Shown here piece after piece: positions 57,377-64,000 of a stretch of DNA of 64,000 bases. Under the pieces are notes generated by a model that was not told the origin of the DNA, did no database searches, and saw only the letters and a list, made by a program, of their open reading frames with translations. Source of the stretch: Liolophura sinensis (lineage: Eukaryota > Mollusca > Polyplacophora > Chitonida > Chitonidae); assembly GCF_032854445.1 (NCBI RefSeq), contig NC_088296.1, positions 5,047,246 to 5,111,245 on the forward strand. The letters are read 5' to 3'. A program made the position numbers and the translations under genes. Each line of letters opens with the position of its first letter. Within the stretch, counting starts at the first letter, position 1.

Positions 57377-58191
57377 CTAAAAGAGTATATAAACTACGAA
57401 AATAAGACGGAATAAGACAAAGAGAAGCAGTCGACAGTTTTCAATGATGCTGGAAAGACGCAAGGTATGTTCTATGCAATTGAGTGAAATCAGTATTTAA
57501 ATTGCGTGCCATGCTAGAATATCAGTTGTCGATTGAGTTCACATTTTACATAGTGGATCACCTGTTTACATTTTACACAGCGGATCATACATGTCTGCAA
57601 TTTGCCTATTATTTTTTCTCTTGTAACAATTCGTTTTATTTTATGCTGGTTTTTCCATTAATATTTCTCCTGACATCTGGACAATTTCAACTGAGCTGCA
57701 CTGCAAATAAACCCTAGTTTACAGTTATCTCTTTCATGTACTTATAATTATGGTATGGAGTCCACGGACCATGATCATACAAGTATGTAACATTTAATTT
57801 CAGAATTACGTACAGTAGACATAAACATACACGTGTCAATACATAGACCAATGTGTTGGGGAGGAAGGGGGGGGGGAGAGAGAAAGTATAATCTATGCAT
57901 ATAGACAGAGCGTCCAGAATGTGGCATTCTGTTTCACGATTGTTTCTAACTTCGCTTAGACGGACGCTGAATTACATCGCCACGTCGGATATATAAACAG
58001 TTGCAACCAAAACATATACATATTTTGATTATCAGCAAGTTATACACTAGCATGGTACACGATCTGAGTACTGATTGCATACATTCGACTATATAACATT
58101 CGTACCCTCATTTCAACATCATTGAAATCTGTTCACTGCTTCTCTGTGCATGTTTCCGTCATAATTTCGTAATTTAAATACTTTCTTGCTT
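57377..58191. other. Gene-free stretch, nothing recognised
   Basis: Contains a short G-run (about 57867-57877). A 77-codon plus-strand frame at 57484 is AT-rich and unsupported. Upstream exons of the minus-strand gene would lie to the right of 57376 but I did not recognise any. Confidence 0.4.
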
Positions 58192-58492
58192 CTTTAGAAC
58201 CAGAGTCAATCCTGGGTTGGGTCACCCCTAAAACCTTTAAAAAGAGGAAGTTGTAACTTCCTTGCTTGGCGTTCAGCATTAAGACTGGTTGACCCGTATC
58301 AGTATAATAGCTCACGCAGGGCTGCTTACTCGCCTTCGATAAGTCATCTCGGCGAAGCAGCACTAGATAAAAGAGTGGTGGAAATCCGTCCTGCAACAAG
58401 GAAGCACATTACATACACTCTAAGGACTCCTTCGTTATCACAAGACTGAAAAATTTGTTACGACTTTAAACCCCAAGCACTCGCTTACTCTA
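58192..58492 (+). repeat. SINE family B, near-full copy lacking the first part of the head
   Basis: GGGTTGGGTCACCCCTAAAA, CGGCGAAGCAGCACTAGATA, GTCCTGCAACAAGGAAGCAC and the end AAACCCCAAGCACTCGCTTA. Confidence 0.8.
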
Positions 58493-58519
58493 AACATTAT
58501 ACTAGTAGGCTATAGTCCA

Positions 58520-58790
58520 TTTATTTTAGGGAGTCGCCTATATTCAGCTGTCTGTACAATCAGTCATACTCGATACCAGAATTGCCTTTACTCAATGACA
58601 CGTAACAATATAAGCTGTACAAATCGGTATGCTGGAAGTCCATACTCTTCCAAAGAAAATGAAGTTAGAGCATTTTTTCTAATTTATAAGGTTAAACTCC
58701 AAAAACCTTGAGTCGACACCAAGACGTCACTGCCTTCGGTGACGTCATAATTATTCAGAAATAGGTGGCATGACATGTCAATGTGTAGAG
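58520..58790 (+). repeat. Diverged repeat shared with 16190-16870
   Basis: GAGTCGCCTATATTCAGCTG matches the inverse of 16840-16860, and AAGGTTAAACTCCAAAAACC with GACGTCATAATTATTCAGAA matches 16205-16285 directly. Confidence 0.55.
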
Positions 58791-58948
58791 CTTAGGTTGT
58801 TACTCGTCACTGGCTAAAGGCCATTTTAGGCGCTCAAAATAGACTATAGCACATGTAATACGACTGTGTCCTGGGACTGGTCGACATTTATGAACTTCTC
58901 TGTGTCAGACACGGCCCCAGCTAAACATTAAACGCTACTATATGTGAT

Positions 58949-59073
58949 ATTTATTTTATTTATTTATTTGATTGATGTCTTACGCCGTACTAAAGAATAT
59001 TTCACATATACGACAGCGGCCAGCATTATGGTGGGAGGAAACCGGGCAGAGGAAGTTGCTGGCAGACCCTGTG
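58949..59073 (-). repeat. SINE family A, 5'-truncated copy
   Basis: TTTATTTGATTGATGTCTTA, CGACAGCGGCCAGCATTATG and GAGGAAACCGGGCAGAGGAA. Confidence 0.85.
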
Positions 59074-59114
59074 TGCGATAAAACTGTGTCATGGTAGTGT
59101 TTGGCTCACTAAGC

Positions 59115-59335
59115 TAAAGCGTTGTTGAGGGCCGCTGCTGATATGGCGCTGGATTCTGTCACAGGCTCGAATCCAGCTCTCGCAGGCTCGGCTTGGGTTT
59201 TAAGTCGAGAGGCTCACCAGGGCGATGGTACTTGTATACTATCCAAGCACTCCGGGTTCCTCAGCTTTACCCGCCTTACCCGCCGTCTTAGAAATAAAAA
59301 TTATGGCATTAGTTAGGCAATGTGATGAAATAAAC
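59115..59335 (+). repeat. Putative third SINE family (tRNA-like promoter)
   Basis: A B-box-like AGGCTCGAATCCAGC is followed by AGTCGAGAGGCTCACCAGGG and CAAGCACTCCGGGTTCCTCA, ending in AATGTGATGAAATAAACAAA. A 64-codon frame inside is incidental. Only one copy in the window. Confidence 0.5.
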
Positions 59336-59499
59336 AAACGCATGCACTGTAACGCGTGATTGATTTTTAAAATGCTTATCAGCCCATTAGGGCAGTTTGA
59401 GAAACCCTCCGCGTTCTACAGATACATGTACTACAGGTTACATATTAGGTGAGAATATACATATTTGTATATGTATTTGTATATGTTTGGTGTTAAGAC

Positions 59500-59672
59500 A
59501 TACGCATCCTGTTTTCCTCCCCGGTCGTACTGGGATGGTCTTCTGGCAACCTGCGGATGCTAGTGGGTTTCCTCCTCACTCTACCCGGTTTGCTCCCACC
59601 ATAATGCTGACCGCCGTAGTATAGTGAAATATTCTTGAGTATGGCTTAAAACACCAGTGAAATAAATAAATA
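59500..59672 (+). repeat. SINE family A, 5'-truncated copy
   Basis: GGTCGTACTGGGATGGTCTT, CTACCCGGTTTGCTCCCACC and an AAATAAATAAATAAATAA tail. Confidence 0.85.
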
Positions 59673-61189
59673 AATAACTTTACGACGTAAAAATATTATC
59701 TATACGACAACAGCCAAGGCTACGTCGGAAGGAGACCAGACCGTACAGAACATATCAGAACGTAGTCAGCTAATCTTACTCAGTCCGGTTGCAACTCTAA
59801 TTGCGGTAGTTTGCCCAGGGTCTCCGGTTTCCTTCTTCCATCAACGTGAAGAGTAGAATATAAAAGTGAAAATTATCGAGTAATTTATTAGACACCAATC
59901 AACAACCGAATTTCTTAAATAGTTGGGGAAAATTATTTCTAATATTACTCTGTGTTGGTCGCTTACCTTTTCAGTTCAGTTCAGTTCGTGGAATTGTAGT
60001 TCTCGTGAAAGGTTTTGTACCTGTTTGTCGTTCTACGTTGTGTACTATTGTGATAACATCACAGAAACCGAGATACATACCGTGTCCACAGAGTATACTG
60101 TATATACTTAAACCCGTCCTCTTCACATGCAGATACGAGACAAAGGCCAATAAGATAACACGATATAAATCGTAAGCTGCGAATCTCAAAGTTAACCCTG
60201 AATCATAATCAGTAATATAGCCTCTTCTAGTCTAGTCGTTTGCATAGCGTTGTTATCTTGTTTACAACGGGACATGATAACATATTATCTAAACACGCTT
60301 CATATTTAATGCATATAAAGTTAGAGTTGCCTCCGGTTCGTTACTTTTTGTTTCGATAAAATTCGAGGGTACATAAGGTAAAAGACAGGAAAGCCTATCG
60401 TACGGATTATTAGATTTCCAATGTTTCTTGCTTAAAATCTATTGTTCTTGCCACAACTATTGTTTTCTCCTCTGAAAACTGCTTTTTATCATTTTGAGAA
60501 AAAACTGTGTATTACAGCTATTAACTTCTTACACATTTCATAACCAAATCGCTCGGGGCACCTGCTCGAGAATAAAACTTCTCCCACATGTATCCTGCAG
60601 CCGCTATATTGGAGAAGTATAAAAATCTAAGAAAAAAAACTTCTTCTTCAGAATCGCAAATCCTGTTTTACTAAAAATCGATATGCATGTGTAAGACTAC
60701 TGTGGGTATAGGGTTTGCAAATTTTATTCAGATTGGTCCAGAAGTGTGGTTGCTCTCTATTGGTCGTTTAAGTCACGTGACCATCTATTTTTGAATTTTC
60801 AAAAACCAAGGTGCCAGTTTGATGAAGTTTGGTCTGATTATAACAAAACTGATTTTATGTTGCGTCACTTTCAAAGGTCACGTGACGGAAAACATTGGCG
60901 CTGTATGGCACCGTAGGAATGAATGAATGATTACGACTTACCGCCACATCGGCAATATTTCAGCCACAACGGCAATGTTTCAGCCACATCGGCAATATTT
61001 CAGCCATATCATGGCGAGAACATCTTCCACACAGTAGGCCGTGGATGTTGTCCAACATGACAGCGAGAACGTTTGAAATAAAACAAAGGTAAAGTAAACC
61101 AGTTAAATGAGCTGGAACTGTATGGCTACGAGTGATAGTTTGTTGTAAAATGCGCTTAGACCTTATTATATTCCGTGCTTTTTGTGGGT
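59673..61189. other. Gene-free stretch with a small 20-bp repeat
   Basis: At 60942-61004 are three tandem units of about 20 bp (GCCACATCGGCAATATTTCA). Short frames at 59923-60189 are unsupported. The segment 60720-60900 shares words (GTCGTTTAAGTCACGTG) with 62840-62870. Confidence 0.5.
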
Positions 61190-61460
61190 TTGGAGTAATT
61201 CTAGACCAGTGACGTCTTAACAAATTGCAATAAACATCACCGCATTTTTTTTTACCTAGTTCTGCTTAAGCCATGGTGTTAGCCGGCGCGTAATTTGATA
61301 CTGTTTATGCATTTACGTGTTAGAATAAAATAAAACCTAGAAGTGAAGGCACAAAATTGACAAGAGACCGTATTTCACCACTTACGTGTGACCACTTGCC
61401 AGCTATCACACTGTCTTTACTTCTCTAATTTTTCTCTCTATGCTGTACGTCTTAAATATT
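61190..61460 (-). repeat. Dispersed repeat R1, long copy
   Basis: On the plus strand: TTCTAGACCAGTGACGTCTT, CTGCTTAAGCCATGGTGTTA, GCATTTACGTGTTAGAATAA, TTCACCACTTACGTGTGACC and TATGCTGTACGTCTTAAATA. With the copy at 34570 it shows the segment order over about 270-300 bp. Confidence 0.85.
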
Positions 61461-63156
61461 TTACTAATGAAATTGTAATCAATAGCTCACCCTAGACAAC
61501 AAAGCGTTTCTGCCATTGCCCCCAACCTACGTTCTTCTGTATGGCTATGATTGAACTGAACTATATTCTCAACTCAAATAGAACCTGTTTCATAGCAGAA
61601 GTGTTGACTTCTGTATGTAGAATACCATAAGGTCAGTGTCAACTACAGTAGTGTAGATATACATGCAATCGGTACATAGGCCGTATAGTCGGCAGCTTCA
61701 GCAGTTAAACTGTCGTCTGTATTAACAAAGCAGCCATTGTTACATCTTCATGATCTGAAACAGATACCCAGTTCATGCACACACCGTTAGCTTTAGTCTA
61801 CCACATATGGTAAAAGAGCTCAGCAATTGGATGCACATGGATAATACAGAATAATAAACAGAAGCGAGACGCATTATTGTTGTTGTTGCTGTTGTAAACT
61901 TGCTGTGATTGAACGAAACGGAAAAGTCAATACGGGCCACGGTGTATCAGATTCATTCATACAGATCGGTTTTAATGTCACGCCACATTGCTGAAACAGT
62001 TAAGTGAATATTAACGAAGACCCATCTTCTCAAGGTAATTTCCACGTGCAGTATGGTCATTATCAAATTATGGATTTACATTTTTTTTGGACCGTATCAC
62101 AAAAAAAAACGTGAGGTCTTTCGACAGGGCATAGTACTGATGGAAATTCAAATGGTCAGTCGTGGAAAGAGTGTCAAACAAACTTGTCCTGAAACAGACG
62201 CTAAAACCAGCGTGTAAAGACCGCTATTACTGCAATTCTTCTCGCTAATCTCTTTTCCTAACAGTATAAAAACTGTAACTGCTACACAGTTTTTACACAC
62301 TGGGTCTGAGCGAACATGCGCAGGAAAATGTTTCTGTACAAAAATTTGAACTTTAAGCGTGACCTGTTTTGTCCGCCATGTTGATGTCAAAAGCAGAACC
62401 TTGTACAACTACAAAATAGGTGTTTAAGGAACAAAACTTACATGAAATGAAAGTTCCATCCTTGATCTACAAAACGGTTGTTTCTAAATTGATCTGACCC
62501 TAAAAGTGCGGGATTCAGATTTTGCTGGGATACGGTAATTTTCTTAAAGTTTGTATCAGTTTTCCTGTCCGTTAGCTGATTTTGACTGTTTTGATACAGA
62601 ACTGTGAAGTGCAGCTGTAAGCAGTTTACACGGTTTTCCGTCATGTTGTTTGGGCTATACATCGGTTTTTAAAACAGTGACGTATATAGCCGCCATGCTG
62701 GAGATGTCCGAAAATATTACATGAAGCCTATGTCAAGAACTTCTGTTTCGATTGATATAAAATTAAATATGATATGAGCAACTTGTGGGAATACAACGTA
62801 CTTAAATTCTGACATCGGTAAACAAAAATTGTGAGAGCTAGTCATTGGCCGTTTAAGTCACGTGGCGATCTGGGTTTTTTTGGGTTTTTTTTTTTGAAAA
62901 TTGGAATCTAAGTAAAATTGATTTTGCCTTAAGTAACAATGCAAGGGAGCAGCATCCTGCATAATTTCCAAATTTCAGCGTGACCTACATTTGCCTCCAT
63001 ATTGTCGTGTGCAGAAATCGTGTAACCGTCTTCTCCAGAACGGCTGTTTTTTTTTAGCTGAAATTTGATATGCAGAGAGAACGTTTGAAAACAAATCAAG
63101 TTTCAGATGGTGCATTTAGCTGAAAAACTCTACACGTTCGATACTTTGCATATATA
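61461..63156. other. Gene-free stretch, diverged repeat remains
   Basis: Words such as GCGTGACCT and AAACGGTTGTTT recur loosely at 62350-62500 and 62980-63060, suggesting an old duplicated element. No exon seen. Confidence 0.4.
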
Positions 63157-64000
63157 CTATCCAAAAAAAAGAAACGCATAGGTGTTTTGTTTTATTTTAA
63201 AATGAAATAAATACATTTTGTCTTCATTTCATGAGCAAAATGTGTTTTAATATTGTTAATAGTCACAGTTAGCACACATTTTATTCCTCAAAACATTTCT
63301 TGGTTGAAAATGTTGAGTTTGGAGGCCGTTTTTGGAAGAAGTAAAAAATACAGCACCACACCGCATCACGTGCAGTCTTACACGCCGAACTTACGCATGG
63401 AAAGCATGCAGTGTGTGACTATAAAACCGCAACTTCGGGCCGGAAATCGGCGTCTTTCAAGTGGTGTTTTCAAGCTGACTCAACATGCCACGTCTTGACA
63501 CTGTCACAAGAAATATAGCCATTGGAAGACTTCAAGCTGGAGAGTCCCAATCGTCCATTTCTAGGCGTCTACACGTCAGCCAGAGCACGATTTCACGGCT
63601 TGCTGCCCGCTACAACAATACTGGGACAACAAATGACCGTCGGCGTTCAGGTCGACCACGTGTCACTACAGCAGCCCAAGATCGCTACATAAGGGTCCTC
63701 CATTTGCGTGACCGTTGTGCTACAGCTGAAAGCAGAGCAGCCAGCATACTGGGACTGAGGAGGATATCAGGTCAGGCAGTGCGGAACAGGCTGAGGGAAC
63801 ATGGACTGAGAGCCAGGAGGCCCTATGTTGGGATTGTGCTGCGTCCTCACCATCGCGCCAATCGCCTCCGATGGTGTAACAACGTGACTGCATGGAATCT
63901 ACGCAACTGGCGACGCATTTGCTTCATTGATGAGTCCAGATTCCTATTGCAGAGACGTAATGGTAGAAACCGGGTTTACAGACGTGCTCACGAACGTTAT
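63157..64000 (+). mobile_element. Tc1-like DNA transposon, 5' end, cut by the window edge
   Basis: After a TA dinucleotide (63155-63156) the sequence CTATCCAAAAAAAAGAAACG + CATAGG looks like the terminal inverted repeat end of a Tc1/mariner element. A transposase frame follows from 63485. The right end lies beyond the window. Confidence 0.85.
63485..64000 (+). CDS. Tc1-like transposase, N-terminal 172 residues (truncated by window)
   Basis: ATG at 63485, open to the last base of the window. Residues 12-45 (IGRLQAGESQSSISRRLHVS) form a helix-turn-helix DNA-binding unit. GRPR at 56-59 is the AT-hook-like linker typical of Tc1 transposases, and a second HTH-like segment follows (AASILGLRRISGQAVRNRLR). 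FIDESRF at about 147-153 carries Asp149, the first acidic residue of the DD(E/D) catalytic triad. The second Asp and the Glu would be beyond the edge. No stop or frameshift in 172 codons suggests a recent insertion, though activity cannot be judged. Confidence 0.92.
   Translation, partial: MPRLDTVTRNIAIGRLQAGESQSSISRRLHVSQSTISRLAARYNNTGTTNDRRRSGRPRVTTAAQDRYIRVLHLRDRCATAESRAASILGLRRISGQAVRNRLREHGLRARRPYVGIVLRPHHRANRLRWCNNVTAWNLRNWRRICFIDESRFLLQRRNGRNRVYRRAHERY

Noticed and set aside
63253-63498. 81-codon plus-strand frame before the transposase
   Set aside because: It lies in the 5' region of the Tc1-like element and overlaps the transposase start in another frame.

Overview
This window is eukaryotic: short coding exons with GT/AG junctions, long introns, AT-rich non-coding DNA, tRNA-derived SINEs with AAATAAATAAA tails, minisatellites and a Tc1-like transposon. 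The repeat content and gene structure look lophotrochozoan, probably a marine mollusc. The species cannot be named from sequence alone.

The centre (about 19.7-47.6 kb, + strand) is a cholinesterase-like locus. Two N-terminal coding exons (19692-19800, 19925-20123) encode the signal peptide and the start of the alpha/beta-hydrolase fold. They are followed by three tandem modules (a, b, c). Each module has one large catalytic exon, a 167-nt exon and a 113-nt terminal exon encoding a hydrophobic membrane or GPI-anchor-like tail. All three modules have the same exon phases, so exons 1-2 could splice in frame to any of them, giving about 597, 596 and 596 residues. I found no second copy of exons 1-2. 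Module a (26326-30800) and module c (43874-47584) keep the Ser-Glu-His triad. Module b (35502-39349) has an intact reading frame but Gly in place of the nucleophile Ser. Modules b and c come from a segmental duplication of about 6.3 kb and are nearly identical over much of the large exon, apart from clustered differences in loops that line the active-site gorge.

Left flank (1-19.7 kb): no recognisable gene. It holds a 23-bp minisatellite at the edge, degenerate copies of a dispersed repeat (called R1 here), TIR-bearing MITE-like elements, two SINE families, a 48-bp array and a 1.3-kb array of a 28-bp unit.

Right flank (49.8-64 kb): on the minus strand lie two phase-matched 3' exons of a single-pass membrane protein (55542-55398, 54668-54371). 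A third exon further upstream (57376-57145), resembling an F5/8 type C (discoidin/fucolectin) domain, may belong to the same gene. The rest is repeats, ending in the 5' end of a Tc1-like transposon (63157 onward) whose transposase frame is open to the window edge.

Most long open frames outside these genes are by-products of tandem repeats whose unit length is a multiple of three (36, 45, 48 and 81 bp), and I left them out.
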